Positions 1 through 12,402 of a DNA stretch of 64,000 bases are shown here, in pieces; position 1 is the stretch's first letter; each line of letters begins with the position of its first letter. Under the pieces are notes generated by a model. The model saw nothing but the letters and a program-made list of their open reading frames with translations, ran no database searches and was not told the DNA's origin. A program made the position numbers and the translations under genes. This DNA comes from Lichtheimia corymbifera B2541 (lineage: Eukaryota > Mucoromycota > Mucoromycetes > Mucorales > Lichtheimiaceae), in the NCBI GenBank assembly GCA_000697475.1, contig JNEU01001055.1:1-64000 (forward strand), written 5' to 3'.

Positions 1-1660
1 GGAGTTGATCAGCATGTGCGAGAGTACCTTCTGACCAAGTTTCAAGTGCGAAATGGGGAATCCCAAGAAACTACATAGTAATTGACTTTTTCATAAATCC
101 GGCGCTTTCCCAATTTCCATCAGTCATAGTCAATCTCTCATTATGCTCTCCCATTCGAAATTTTCAAATGAAGTGTGGGTTCTTTATTAAGACAAAGGTG
201 TTCAGCATGTCATAAAGCACATTATGTGAAAGTTTGAGGGTCGTGACAGGCAATCCCAATATCATGCATTGATATCAGTGTATATAGATATGTCTGACTG
301 CCTGACAGATTTAATTTCCACCTCATCCACTCGCACTTTATTTCCCTCTTCTTCCCATTCTCAACCGTTGATGCATTCAAGTACAACTATAACCTGCGAA
401 TGATTGTCCTGGTTCACCCCATCATGTCGATCCTGCAACTGTCTTGATCTGATTGTCTTTGACTGAATGGCACCTCCATGGCGCGTGCACCCCACTACAA
501 CACACGCGTTCCTTGGCACTGCACGTTCTCTTGTACACTTCTCTGCCACGATCAAACGTAACAGCATTCACTCGAGCAGCTGCTATATACACTCCATTGT
601 CTCAAACAGAGTTCACAGCCTTGTCACTCTACTACAACACACGCTCTTGCACGCTGCTCTGCCACAACCAAACGTAACAGCAGTTGCCATTAGTAAGGTG
701 TTTACGTCATTGTTTCAAGCTACTTGGAACAACCTGTCTTGTGGCCTTTATTACGCGAACAGCCGACAGTTATTGTATACATAGAAGCAGCTTCACTTAC
801 GTGCAGCAACTTGCTTTGATGCATACGGATTCCAATGGACGATGCCATATCAGCTATCAAGTACACCACAATGCAAGCTATCTTCGCCTTGGTGGAGCAG
901 CAATGAAAATGACCAAGAAACAGATGGATCAACAGCAGGATGGAAAAGGATGCATATCGGCAGCGAGCACATGGCTCTTTCAACCGACATGGTTACGATG
1001 GATGGATGCAATCAAATGCAGTGACGAGAAAGGAACGTCAGCAGGGTGATGAATCATATCACCTCGATACACCTGAGAACGATGATGGATTGGATGGAAT
1101 TGAGTCAAGGCTTATCTCTTTGACGAAAGGTGTTGGGCAGCCATAGTTGACATTGGAGTACGATTCAATGCATGCAGTAGTTATTTCGCGATCATGGATG
1201 ACGAACGATTATGACGGTGGCAACCAAGGATATATACAATGATACAACTATACCTATTACCTCTATGAGATTTACCCGTATCTTAGCCATTTTGCAATAC
1301 TGTTTCTTTATCATATTTATTAATAGACATCCACACTATACATAAGCTATTCTTCAACTTTTTCATTGAATGAATGTGATGACTGGGATATCATACTATC
1401 AGCTCATATGAGCAAGATATGGATCATTTGGTTGGTTTCTGGATTGAAAGAAAGAAATACAAATTGAAGGTCGGAAAGTGAGGCTGGTTCATTTACATCA
1501 TCTTATCGAGGTGGTTTGTTCTTTTGCCGCACCATTATATTACTACATTCACTGAAGCTTCATAGATCGCATGCTGGTAATAGAGAGAAAGAGAAAGGGT
1601 CTGATTAAGTCATTGTATATTGAACAAAGGCTGTACTCAATAACTTGTAATAATATCTTT
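1..1660 (+). repeat. Dispersed repeat family, copy 1 (left-truncated by window)
   Basis: This stretch is homologous, in the same orientation and order, to 22910-24890 and 55778-58260. It opens inside a satellite-like part with the recurring words AGTTGATCAGCATG and ACCAAGTTTCAAGT. A block follows with ACTACAACACACGC repeated near positions 494 and 631, each followed by a TCTGCCACRAYCAAACGTAACAGCA-type segment of which only short words are conserved. The 3' part near 1430-1520 matches copy 3 near 57780-57900, and the end near 1575-1640 matches copy 2 near 24760-24815. Short ORFs inside it keep no long common frame between copies and I do not call them genes. The repeat type is unknown and the right boundary is approximate. 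Confidence 0.8.
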
Positions 1661-1832
1661 TCAATCCCTTTTTTATTATTTAAGGTGAGGTTGATACTCA
1701 TTGTAATGATATCATTATGGAAGGTGCGGACGACGACAAGCTATGGCGGTGTTTGAATAGGAGGAATAGGCGAACAATTAGGTAGGCTGATCTTGGCTGC
1801 AAGTATAGCCCCCTCTCTCATTTGTCGACGAA

Positions 1833-2617
1833 ATGGTGAGTAGCCCATATATACACACACTCATAACCCACACCATGAGCGAGCAGGATGAACGACAAAA
1901 CGATGGATGGATGCGTGGATGGAAGGATGAAAGAGATTTATCGAATGGATGGATTGGATGGATGATGGGAAAAGACGACACTGGGATTTTCGAGATGATC
2001 ACCAAATCACTAAAGTCGACCAATCCACTCACATTGCAATTCTTCCTTTTATCATAGCCTACCAGACTTCACCACAACAGAAAGAAACGTGGACACGTCT
2101 CCGCCGGTCACGGTCGTGTTGGTATGTGTTTTTGACACCATGGTTTATACAAGGAGAGAATAGCTCACATATATACTCTATAAAGGCAAGCACAGAAAGC
2201 ATCCTGGTGGTCGTGGTCTTGCTGGTGGTCAACACCATCACCGTATCAACATGGACAAGTACCATCCTGGTTACTTTGGTAAGGTCGGTATGCGTCACTT
2301 CCACTTGAAGCGCAACCAATACTGGCGCCCTGTTGTCAACCTTGACAAGATCTGGACTTTGGCTGGCGAAGGTGTCCGTGAAAAGTACAAGAACACCGAG
2401 AAGGTCCCTGTCATTGATGCTTTGCAAAACGGTTACGCCAAGGTCTTGGCTAAGGGCAAGGTCTCTCAACCCGTCATTGTTCGCACCCGTTTCGTCTCCC
2501 GCCTTGCTGAGGAGAAGATCAAGAAGGCTGGTGGTGGTATGTTTCCATGGATACGTGCGTGTATGGTTGTAACTCTTTACTCACATTGGATTTATAGTTG
2601 TCGAGCTCATTGCTTAA
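1833..2617 (+). CDS. RPL28: 60S ribosomal protein L28 (uL15, L27a)
   Basis: Structural protein of the cytosolic large ribosomal subunit. There are four exons: 1833-1835, 2058-2121, 2186-2536 and 2598-2617. The first exon is only the ATG, followed at once by a GTGAGT intron, an arrangement common in fungal ribosomal protein genes. The product begins [16 protein letters not shown] and contains [11 protein letters not shown] and [17 protein letters not shown], which match the family almost residue for residue. It ends [15 protein letters not shown], close to the usual length of about 148 residues. The last exon supplies only the C-terminal residues. The gene faces away from the repeat on its left and converges on the minus-strand ERG25 gene. 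Confidence 0.97.
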
Positions 2618-2765
2618 ATGTCAGCTTATGGCACATGCACACAATAAAAAGGCATCTTTGTTGCAATTCGAATATGATAATGGATACATATGTGGATATA
2701 TGGATAGGATGGAAGGCAAGTGAACTATGGCATCTATTTACACGATGAGATTGATGTAGCCATCG

Positions 2766-3789
2766 TCATGCTGCATCTCCCGTTCTTATGGCACCTGTGC
2801 TTTGATGCTGTTGTTGTCTTATGCGTTCTCTTTGTTGTCTACGGTATGCGCGATATTTGATGTCTGTGCCGAAAAGATAATCCCACCACCGGAATGACGA
2901 TGCATAGTTACCAACATAAGACTGATGGTGGTAATCGTGATGCTCTGCTCCTGCCCAGAATGGAAGCCAGTGATGGAGTGACCAGGGAAAATCATACCCG
3001 GAATGAGCATCCACGACTTGATGAAGACGCAATATCATCCACAGAATCATTGTTGTCATGTGTAAATCCCATTCAGGACCCCATTGTAAGATAAAGTGCG
3101 TAGCGATATGATAAACCAGGGGACCACCAATGGAACCAAAGCCGAGAATCAGAGTTTCAATGGGGTGTGCATATTCTGCAGCAATACCAAAGGGAGCAGC
3201 GTATTCATGATGGATGCGATGCACATATCGATACATGCAAGGCGTATGCATAAAACGGTGCACGTGATAATGATAAAAGTCTTCGAGGATCAAAAAGACA
3301 ACGAGTTGCGGAATGATCTGGTACCTGAAATGAGCGTCAATTTTGCATAGATCGAAGCAAAGACTATGATTAAACAACATACCATGATGGAAACGGTGCT
3401 GATATCCTCATCCCAAGTAGTGTTGCTCCAGGATGAAAAAAGAAGATCAGTGGGCTTTCAAATAGCAGATGGCAATAAAGCACTCGTTTGGTGCACTTCC
3501 AATAGTCAAGTCCTGAATTCCTTTTATGCTATATTCAAATACTACATGAGCCTTCTTCTTCTACACACCCACATATATACTTCTAGGCACTTACCGGCTG
3601 TAACTTGTATCGTCTCAATTGAGGGATCTGATCGGCTAGTAGGAACGGCAGGAAGCGTCCAAAGTATATGACTTCGTGAATGGCGAATGCAAAGACACCA
3701 GTGACCAGCATTGGGTTCCTGCCCCGGTACATTGACTCCCACACAATTTCGAACCAATTGAGCTGGTAAGGTTGCTCCATTAAAGACAT
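2766..3789 (-). CDS. ERG25: C-4 methylsterol oxidase (sterol desaturase family)
   Basis: ER membrane di-iron oxygenase that oxidises the C-4 methyl groups of sterols on the way to ergosterol. The exons on the minus strand are 3789-3595, 3528-3383 and 3324-2766, giving 299 residues, close to yeast Erg25. The N-terminal part has the family segment QLNWFEIVWESMYRG and ends exon 1 with RRYKLQP. Exon 3 carries the histidine boxes HRFMH, HRIHH and AEHHDYHH, plus AAPFGIAAEYAHPIETL and SSFRWWDYLFGTD, all diagnostic. An upstream in-frame ATG at 3837 is an alternative start; I chose 3789 because the added residues look unlike the family. The C-terminus is Arg/Gln rich. The PAQR gene lies only 152 bases upstream on the same strand. 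Confidence 0.93.
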
Positions 3790-3941
3790 TGAGGTAAGAA
3801 GGTCGGCTTTGTGGAAGACACGAGGGCTGTGGCACAATCATACGAAGAATCTGATAGTGTGCGAATTAATCTATAGATCTTTTTGTTGCGTTGCATAACG
3901 AGACGATTCTGGTAAGACTTGTCTTTATTGCATTTGGATCA

Positions 3942-5572
3942 TCAGAATGACTGACATATTTGCATATTGGATTCATCCAGCCAAAAGCTTCTTGAGTGTT
4001 CTACCGCAACATAAAATGCTGCCATGCCAACGAAGACCATCACGTGGAAAATTTGATGTGAAGCAAACTTGTGTGCATACATCTTGTGAGTACAAAAGCC
4101 AACATCCTTTATGCACAAAGTCTTCATACTTACCCAGATATCAAAGCACCCTGGAAACCAACACTCTGGCACCCTTGAATCGTCATTATCAGTATCAGCT
4201 TTCAGATATCAGTACCTACGGTCCATTCCATCATCTTACTTGTACGCATAAATCATCAGCCCTCCAACATAGCCGAATCCTGACAACATCAATGTACGAA
4301 TAGGCAAGAGATTACTGATTACGTCGGCCTAATACATATATCATGTCAACATCACTATCCCTCGGACGATGCTTTGTTTGATTATGTGTACCTCGAATAT
4401 AAAAGTGCTATGGAACGTTGGCACCAGACCCAGTATCCCAAGAGCAAGAAATGAAAGGCTTCGAATCCACAAATATTGTTCGCTTTGAAATCGGTCGTCA
4501 ATAGCAACGGATAACTAAGAGACGAGCTGTTAGAAACCGACAACCAAATGATGGATCATCGAATAGCGACTTACTGTCAAAAGACCAGCTAATGTAATGA
4601 TGGTAAAATAAAAAGCTGCATTTGGGAATAGATTAGAAATATGTGATTACAGCAAAACCAATTAAGCATGTTTACCCTGCCAGCCTGGATGGCAATATAA
4701 ATGATAGTGAGTGGTGGGATAATATGATGTTCTATAATTATAACGCATTGGTGAGCGTTCCATTTAGACCATAACACAGCAAGCAGCTGTATGTGCATGT
4801 ATCCCTTAAAGTATGACATGTATTATCCTTGATGCTCCCTTACTGCTTCCCGTTCTCTTGCTCCTCTTCCAACCGACAACATCATCACGCCACCAAGGAG
4901 TCTCCTTTTCTTTTCCTCACGACGTTGTAGTAAACTTACACAAGTAATGCTATAATGCCCAGGTAATCTAAACGATTCCAGTGCATTGACACCTCCTTGG
5001 AATGAGAGGCTAGGCAATGATATCCGCAGCTGCAAGTGAGACACATGATAGTGCATCCCAAGAAAGCCATCGTACAAAAGAACGGCATGATGGTCATTTC
5101 ATGTCCCCAGTCTTGGTAACTTCTCAGCATCACCTTGATGGCAATCCCTACAAATAGTACCAGTGCCACAAAATGCGTCCAGAAATTGACTATGATGACG
5201 ATGAGTCAATGTCATCAAAAACCTTATCATCCAAGAAACGTGACCCCTCCTCTTACCTGTTTCATTGTGCATATAAAATAGACTTGCAACGCAACGGCTA
5301 TGTTCACCAAGTGGTGGGCGGTAGCCGGTTCGAATATACATGTTGTGTTGCATCCAAATGGGGATCTTGGACCAGCCAACATTGGCAGGCATTGGAGCTC
5401 GTCGCGCTGTTTTCTTCCTTTGGCTTTTCTTGATGATACTAGCGCGTAACACACCATCGTGATCATCATCGGTAAATATATTTTCAAGATTGATGCGTTG
5501 CGCCTTGATAAAAGCTGCAAGCTGAGTGCGTTCATAAAGGGATTTGAGAGCAAAGCTTTGCGTCCACCCCAT
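3942..5572 (-). CDS. PAQR / IZH (adiponectin-receptor-like) membrane protein
   Basis: Seven-helix membrane protein of the progestin/adipoQ receptor (hemolysin III) family. Yeast IZH members affect zinc and sterol homeostasis, and related receptors have ceramidase activity. There are eight exons on the minus strand: 5572-5257, 5189-4940, 4731-4676, 4615-4575, 4514-4392, 4328-4240, 4173-4134 and 4082-3942, summing to 351 residues. The hallmark YIRTGYRPPL...SLFYMHNETVNFWTH lies across the exon 1/2 junction. Further family marks are LDYLGI, YCHPGWQ, VPECWFPGCFDIW and the C-terminal SHQIFHVMVFVGM with the conserved histidines. The start MGWTQSF is the first ATG of the open frame. The N-terminal ~75 residues are hydrophilic, as expected for a cytosolic tail. 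Confidence 0.9.
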
Positions 5573-7863
5573 GTTGTTGTTATGTTGTAGTGTGGTGTTA
5601 ATAAAAGAGCGGGTCCTTTACAAGTTCACTCTCTTATATTTAAGAGGGATCTCCTTGTTGTAGTAGAAGGAGGAGGAGTAGGAGGGGGAAAAGAAATCAG
5701 CAAGGGAGCGGTCATGGTGGCAAGAATTCTTGACTCTGTGCGATTTAAACCCACATTTTATGCTTTCAGGGGCAAAGGCAACAAGATCATGCAGCGTAAT
5801 ATGGGTGACTTTTGGCAGGTGCTATTGAGAGCAAGTTGTAAGGTTTATGCACACAGGATGTTGGTTTGACATATCGAAAGCAATGGATCACCGTAGTAGA
5901 AATCCAGCTCTTCTGGTAATAATGCTGCAGCTTTTTTCTCTCCTTCGTTCATTAATGACGACTTGTATTCAAGGTGTCATTCGGATTTGTTATGCTACCA
6001 TCGATAAAACTTACAACGGGTGCGTGAATGGGAGGTGAGGGATACTCAAAAGAAACGTAATTATTTATGCTCGACGCCACCTGTTTTTGATACAATACAT
6101 ATAGGCGTGTGTTACCAATAACATCAATGCGTGTACAGCGTTGTCAAATTTGGCACGTCCTTGAGTTGTATTCAAGATCGTGTAACGTTACCGCCATTTC
6201 ACATCTGCATGCGAAAAGCGATTGAGATAAGCGTCAAGGTAGAGGATAGTGGATCTTCACTTTTGTATCCGACAGCATGTTCTTTTGAATACAAGCATCA
6301 AAACCCTTGACACAGCATATATGCTAGCCGCTCAAGCCATGGGTGATACTTTTGTCTACCAGGAAATTTATGCTCTCGATTAGGAATGCTATGTGTGAAA
6401 GGTACAACCAGCCGGGAAGGATGAGTATTTTTTTCCACGTATGGAGCATGTGATATATCAGAAGGGGGTTATCCGCATATGACCTGTGGAATCATTGTAG
6501 AACGGCAAAGCGGATTCATTGTGCACTTTTAAAGGGTAGAAAAGGCTATGGTAATGGAAAATTATCAGTATTGGTGCGTCAACAGCGACACTGTCATTGT
6601 TTGCATTATTATGATACACGTTGATGATGTCTATAATAGGCGACAACTTGCCAGCGATGAGAGAAGACAAAGAGAGAAAGAGAGGCTTAGCATAACACAG
6701 CATCAATAATGACAAGTTGTTGTTAGGGTTGTGCAGGGATAGGGATAGTGTCCTATTCGAGAAAGGTTGCCCTACGTTTTTACCCGGTGCGATGAGAGGC
6801 AAATGATCACTATCCTTTCCCACATTTAGTGCGGGCAAACATTTGTTGATACAAAGGTCATATGGGTATCGGGAAATGCTGACTGCATACATTAGCTAAT
6901 ATGTGTCAAACTGAGAAGTTCTTTCCTTATTGTAAAGAAAAGCGGGTACGACAAAAAAAAAGTCAGTCGATCTCTACTATGGAGGCTATTCTACAACGTG
7001 CCTCGTCATGTTCCCACGCTGGATAGGCAGTGCGGCATCCATAGGCTATAATAATATGATGATAACCTGCTCGTTAGTGTTACGCCTACGTTGTTGGTGT
7101 AGAGCGGTAAGTTCAGGGAATATATCATGGTGGTGGTGTAACGAGGGAGTAGTTCCACATTAGTAGTGCCAGTATCCCTGAACTCAGCATGACATGCAGT
7201 TCCATATTGCTGGTACACACGCGCGCGCCTGAGCTGCGGATGACAAACACTTTTCAAAGGGTGCTTCAGCAGCACATGTGCCAAATCATTTGCAACTATC
7301 AAAAGAAACGCCGTCTTGTACTGTTTTTGCTCACAGGCTAAAAGGAGGTATTGCTTGATGCATATTCCAAATCAGGTCAAGCTCACCAAAATTGGCTGTC
7401 TTCCACAGATGGTCAAAGCGTAACCAAGATACCATCATGCACCAAAGACATTTTGACAAGCTCCGAGGTTCATGGAGATCAGCCCAGTTACATAACGATA
7501 AAGCATGTTGATAAAAGAAAAAAAGTCTTTGGAAGGAGGGGAGAGAGTAACATTGCTTGTATGTTGGTAGTCGATGTGATGGGGAATTCATATGACCACA
7601 AGCAAAAGTGTCATTTCGAGTTTCCTGGATAGGTCACGCGTTGCACAGGTGCCTTGTTGTATAAAGCGACAGTTGTAACATGTTCCTACATGTAAATTGG
7701 ACCTTTCCCTTTTATCACCCGTGTCGATTCTTTTTTATTTCTTTCCTCCGGCTTGTTTCGTTGATGCGAGGATTCCTCCCTTGTCAGCAACACACTCTTT
7801 CTTTGTCTCTTTATTACACCTGATCTTCCCATTCCAATTCACGATCGGCTTGTTGGAGTTGCC
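5573..7863. other. Intergenic, no gene recognised
   Basis: About 2.3 kb between the divergent PAQR and homeobox genes. It probably holds both promoters. ORFs of up to 144 codons occur (for example minus strand 6892-6458) but show no domain, no splice-consistent extension and no familiar motif. A purine-rich stretch of short GGAGGA runs lies near 5665-5695. I see no RNA gene or repeat. Confidence 0.5.
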
Positions 7864-9141
7864 ATGGACGAAGAGATTACCTCGTTAGCCAATAACAAGG
7901 TACTATCACTATGCAGGATGGGTGTTTCCTTGCGACAACAGCATCATTAAGGTGGCTTTTTATTATAGCAACGAGTCTTCCATCCTATTATCCTTTATCA
8001 TGATCATCATTATGTTGAGAACGGTCTACGTCGATGGGGACATGTACGAGTAGGCGAGCCTTATTATGGAGAGAGGATTGAACAACGCAAGCAAGAGATC
8101 AGCAATATGCTGCGACACAATGAGCAATTCTGGGCCAGTATTCGAAAAGGGGGTATGTATATCATTTTTTGTGCGTGTTCATTGTGTGCACACATTTGAA
8201 CTAATAATGAATGAATCATCATCAACATGGATAGCTCACGGAGGCATCAACAACAACAACAATGAAAAGGAACCTTCATCATCATCATGGATCAGTATAA
8301 GCGATGACAATCAATGTCGTGGGGATTATCGCTCCTGTCATTCTGTTACACAACATTATCCTTCTTCTTTCATCAACACGGTTACTGCTGGCTCAGTGAC
8401 AGTTTCCACAGCATCAGGAGACAATATATCCATATCCTCATCTTCATCGTCTATTCCTCCCTCACCGGTTTCACCTACACCGCCATCTATTATTGCCAGC
8501 ATGCATCATCCCCACCAATACACCCCTCGTCATCATCATGAATATGTACGAAGTAGTAGTGGTACCATAAAGAAACAATCATCCTCAGCCTTACCGACGA
8601 CGGCTTGTAGCAATATGACATCTTCAATCAATCATACCAAGAAACGACGTGGCAATCTCCCTAAACCTGTTACGGCTATTTTACGCGACTGGCTCGCCAA
8701 ACACAAAAAACATCCATATCCTACTGAAGATGAAAAGGTTGCTCTGGCTCAGCAAACCAACTTGACAATAAACCAAATCAGTAACTGGTTCATCAATGCA
8801 CGAAGGCGTATTCTGCAGCCCATGTTACAAAAGGAACACGAAGAACGCATGATGTACCCTACATTATCGATGCATCGGGATGTATCACATGATGATGATG
8901 TTGTGGATATGTCTTCACCTTATGGTATGTATGATCATTTACATTGTTGGTAATACGTGAATATTAATATTACCTTGGCTATTTAGATGAAGTTGGATCG
9001 ACACAAACAAAAAAGCAATGGCAGACAAATATGGTTTTTCGAAGACCTTCTGATTATGAAGCATCCACAAGCACTACGACGACAAGAACAACCGATATCA
9101 CTACTACCGCCAGACGACGATCTACATTGCGTCAACGATAA
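7864..9141 (+). CDS. TALE-class homeodomain transcription factor
   Basis: Predicted nuclear DNA-binding protein. The four exons are 7864-7899, 7969-8152, 8235-8924 and 8987-9141, giving 354 residues. The homeodomain lies at about residues 210-272. It starts [19 protein letters not shown], has the three-residue loop-extension signature HPYP and ends helix 3 with [13 protein letters not shown]. The upstream ~130 residues are rich in Ser, Thr, His and Asn (low complexity, probably disordered). After the homeodomain come a His/Asp-rich linker and a Thr/Arg-rich tail. If the last intron is retained, the protein stops at 8953 instead (tail MYDHLHCW), so two C-termini are possible. The start is the first ATG upstream of a clean GTACTA donor. 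The target genes cannot be told from the sequence. Confidence 0.88.
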
Positions 9142-9201
9142 CAACAATTTATTATTGGCAGAGAAGAAAAGAGGAGAGGAGAGAGAGAGAGTAAAAGAGG
9201 A

Positions 9202-9247
<46 letters not shown>
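9202..9247 (+). repeat. (AGT)n microsatellite
   Basis: About fifteen perfect AGT/TAG units directly downstream of the homeobox stop codon, probably in its 3' UTR. It is preceded by a GAGAGA run. Confidence 0.95.
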
Positions 9248-9251
<4 letters not shown>

Positions 9252-9933
9252 ATGACATATAAAAGTGTGGCACATGTTATCAAACACAGCATTTGTCCGA
9301 CGGTGTGGTGAATTGCCTGATTTGTTTTTACGGAAAGCGCATGAAATTCATGATCGTCAATCTATTCGCTCCCTCCCGAGGATTACACGCTATGGGTTTC
9401 TTTTACCAGCATCAAAGAGTGCTGCAATGTGCCTCGTTTTGCAATATCTGGAAATCAACCTTCTGCAAGAACAAGATCGAGATCATCATCGCCGGCCGTA
9501 TTTGGATGCAAGCCAACGTCATTGCATGCAGCATCAAATGCCTGTTCCAGATGCACGGAAAAGACGCAGTTATGTCAAAACGGTGTCAGGGGCTAGGCTG
9601 TAAAGGAAAAAAACGTGCGTGTGCGGAGGGGTCACGCGGCGGGTGTGAATAGTAAGCAAGAACAGTGAGCTCAATTTCATAGAGACTCCTCCCCCAAAGA
9701 ACGCGCTTTTTATCCTCTTCTACCTCATCTGCGACACTCTTTTCCTTCCTCTTCTTTCACTCTTTCATTAACAAGCCTCGAGTAAGTCAATGGATCTTCC
9801 CACTGCATGTTCACCATCAGCTTGCGAGCGACGATCGAATGGCCATGCTTTGGAGACAATGAGAAAAAAAAAACCGTTACTCATCCCGTGCCTGCATATA
9901 CCTACCACGCAATAGCATATCGATACATACACA
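9248..9933. other. Intergenic, no convincing gene
   Basis: Two overlapping plus-strand ORFs of 112-119 codons (9265-9603 and 9293-9652) lie here in different frames. Neither has a recognisable motif. A pyrimidine-rich stretch at 9715-9775 and a poly-A run near 9864 precede the dynein light chain start and look like promoter/5' UTR sequence. Confidence 0.5.
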
Positions 9934-10439
9934 ATGGCTGAAACCAAGGCAGTTATCAAGAGCGCCGATATGAGCGAGGAAATGCAACAAGAAGCTATTG
10001 AATGCAGCACACAAGCTCTCGAAAAGTACAACATCGAAAAGGATATTGCTGCACACATTAAGCGAGAATTTGACAAGAAGTATGGTATGTATTGTTATTG
10101 TTGTTGTCACGAAAGAGAGAGAAGAGATAAACTTACAAATATGGTCATTTTCTAGGTACCACCTGGCATTGTGTTGTGGGTCGCAACTTTGGCAGCTTTG
10201 TCACGCATGGTAAGCAAAAAGGGGTCATTACACATACACATACACATACACCCGGATCCTCCCACATCGAAATATTGGATGAGATGCGTGAGAGCGAGAG
10301 AGCGAGTGTGCAATACATGATGTCACATGTGGAGGATATAAGATGATTTACTATGATATCTTGTTTTCTTTTAGAATCCAAGCACTTTATCTACTTTTAC
10401 CATGGTCAAATTGCTATCCTGCTATTCAAGTCTGCTTAG
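9934..10439 (+). CDS. DYN2: Dynein light chain LC8 (DYNLL)
   Basis: Homodimeric hub protein of cytoplasmic dynein and many other complexes. The three exons 9934-10084, 10156-10209 and 10375-10439 give 89 residues, exactly the usual LC8 length. The product starts [19 protein letters not shown] and includes [35 protein letters not shown] and [19 protein letters not shown], an almost invariant family sequence. The second intron contains a short ACACAT repeat near 10231-10250. It shares strand with its neighbours but there is no functional link to them. Confidence 0.97.
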
Positions 10440-10772
10440 ATTATAGTGTCTCTTTGTTTGGATGCATTAACCCATAAAGATCTTTTGAATCACTTTTACA
10501 TAACCGGGTTGAGAAATATATCCTCTTTTGTTACAAGCACCTTCACTGAGATGAAGATGGGGTTGGATAGAAGCATAGCGGTGGCCCTTGCACGAAACAA
10601 AACAGCAGAGATTCTAGAATGGTATAGTACGAGATGAAACAATAAACAATTGCAACAGATGGAAAAATATTAGATCGGCCAAAGTATAAAACCAAGGTCG
10701 ATCTTGCTCATTCATTGCTAACAAATACAATCACCACTACCACCAATATCCTCTTTGTTTCCTTCCCGCATC
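10440..10772 (+). other. Intergenic with carrier-gene promoter
   Basis: This 333-base gap follows the dynein light chain stop. Its right half carries the TATA-like element described separately. A 63-codon ORF (10446-10637) shows no recognisable feature. Confidence 0.5.
10685..10691 (+). promoter_or_regulatory. TATA-box-like element of the carrier gene
   Basis: TATAAAA occurs 82 bases before the ATG at 10773 in the only clear promoter position. This is a sequence match only; no transcription start is known. Confidence 0.4.
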
Positions 10773-12402
10773 ATGCTGTTACTCATTATTTCATCAGTTC
10801 AGGTACATGCATGCATACTCAGATGTATGATCATCCGATCGCTGATTTCTTTTACAACATCAGGCCGTGCTTCAAGTAATGATGGTGGTACTATTTGGTC
10901 TTTGTCTTACACGGATGGGGATCTTCACGATGGATAAGCAAAAGGTAAACGATCTTAAGATATGATATTCTTGTTCCTGGATCTAATCAAGTTGATACAT
11001 ATAGTGGCTATCCAAGACCAATCTTGTGTTTTTCACACCATGCCTTTTATTCAGTAACATAGCATCCACTATCTCGATCCAAAAGCTTTGTGCATACTGG
11101 CCGATCCCCGCCTTTTATTTCACCTTTGCATTTGTATCATGGCTCCTTGCCCATGTGGTATCAAGAATGGCAGGTTTAAATGCGCAATACCGCCGTTTTG
11201 TGCTTGCTTGTAGTGTGTTTGGCAATACCAACTCGATGCCTATCGCTATCATCACCAGCCTTGCTGTATCTGAAGCCGGACAGATTCTCTTTTGGGATGC
11301 AGATGATTCTCAAGAATTTGTAGCTGCAAGGTAATAATAACAAACATCAAATGGTCACAAGGGAGAATGACAAGGCACTGATTCGGATTTTATTGATAGA
11401 GGCATTTCCTACACTCTCTTTTATGCAATTTTCGGCAATCTCCTTCGTTGGTCGTATGGCTATGGTTTACTGCAAAAGACCGAACAAGATTTACTAGACG
11501 AGCAACAAGAGCATGATATGCATGGAAGAGCCGAGTCCGGGAAGCTCAATGGCGGTACCGAGATTGTCATTAGCAAGGGATATGGTAGTTGTTCACCGAT
11601 TCAAGACGACAACGACGACGACGATCAAGGACGGCACCAACAAGGTCGCATGCCCGATCGACGATTGAGTTCCATGACCTTGACGGCTGCGACGGATCAG
11701 GATGGCGATGACGACGTTAAGCAAAGCTATACTGCTGCTCCACCTGCAACGCCCAAAGAGACACAGTTACTTGCATCATTCCCAACCTTACCAGCAATGG
11801 ACGATTCACACAAGAATAGCAACAGCATTTCTGATTTGATTATGCAAGCGGGTCAGCGGATTCATCGTTTCATGTCGCCGCCGTTGTACGCCGCATTTCT
11901 GGCACTTGTTGTTGGATTGACACCCCTGAAGCATTTGTTATACGCCAAAGATTCATTCTTGTATCCATGTCTCACCAAAGCTATTGAAAACTGTGGTCGT
12001 GCTGCAGTCCCGCTTATTCTCACGACCCTGGGTGCACAATTGTACATCATCTCAACTTCACAACATTCAGCTGCACCAGCCATGATGAAACCTGTTATAT
12101 CAGCCATCCTTGTACGCATGGTCATTATGCCATTTGTCGTGGCTCCTATTACAATTGCCTTTGTTGTATATGGTGCTCGCATCTCATTGCTTGCAACGGA
12201 CCCTGTATTCATTACCATGATGGTGGTGCTCGGTTGCTCACCCACAGCTATCAACCTTGTGCAGATCACTCAAGTCAACGGTGTGTTTGAAGAGGAAATG
12301 CTGCGTATGCTATTCTGGACCTATGGTGTCGTTTGTATCCCTGTTTGCACAGCCGTCGTTTTCCTCGGTCTCACCATTGTCGACAAGGTCATGTTATATT
12401 AA
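10773..12402 (+). CDS. Auxin-efflux-carrier / PIN-like membrane transporter
   Basis: Member of the membrane transport (auxin efflux carrier) family; fungal relatives such as yeast Ecm3-type proteins are ER or membrane carriers of uncertain substrate. The four exons 10773-10802, 10864-10944, 11005-11330 and 11400-12402 give 479 residues. The N-terminal half has about five hydrophobic helices (VMMVVLFGLCLTRMGIF, LVFFTPCLLFSNIAST, the family-typical GNTNSMPIAI). A hydrophilic, Asp/Gln-rich cytosolic loop covers about residues 175-285. The C-terminal half again has about five helices, from SPPLYAAFLALVVGL to AVVFLGLTIVDKVM. The two-block topology with a long central loop is the family pattern. 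Exon 1 encodes just ten residues; the ATG is the only one that gives an in-phase hydrophobic N-terminus. Confidence 0.87.

Noticed and set aside
453..784. Overlapping ORFs in repeat copy 1, partly matched by ORFs in copies 2 and 3
   Set aside because: Readable words such as TRSCTLL recur because the DNA repeats; frames are broken by indels between copies and no protein motif is visible.
5310..5340. GGTTCGAAT word resembling a tRNA B box
   Set aside because: It lies in exon 1 of the PAQR gene (TGYRPP codons) and no A box or acceptor stem pairs around it.
6458..6892. 144-codon minus-strand ORF
   Set aside because: No domain, no splice extension, and composition like the surrounding non-coding DNA.
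9265..9652. Two overlapping ORFs downstream of the homeobox gene, considered as extra exons of it
   Set aside because: The homeobox frame already ends in a stop at 9141 after a well-phased last exon, and no acceptor joins it to these ORFs.
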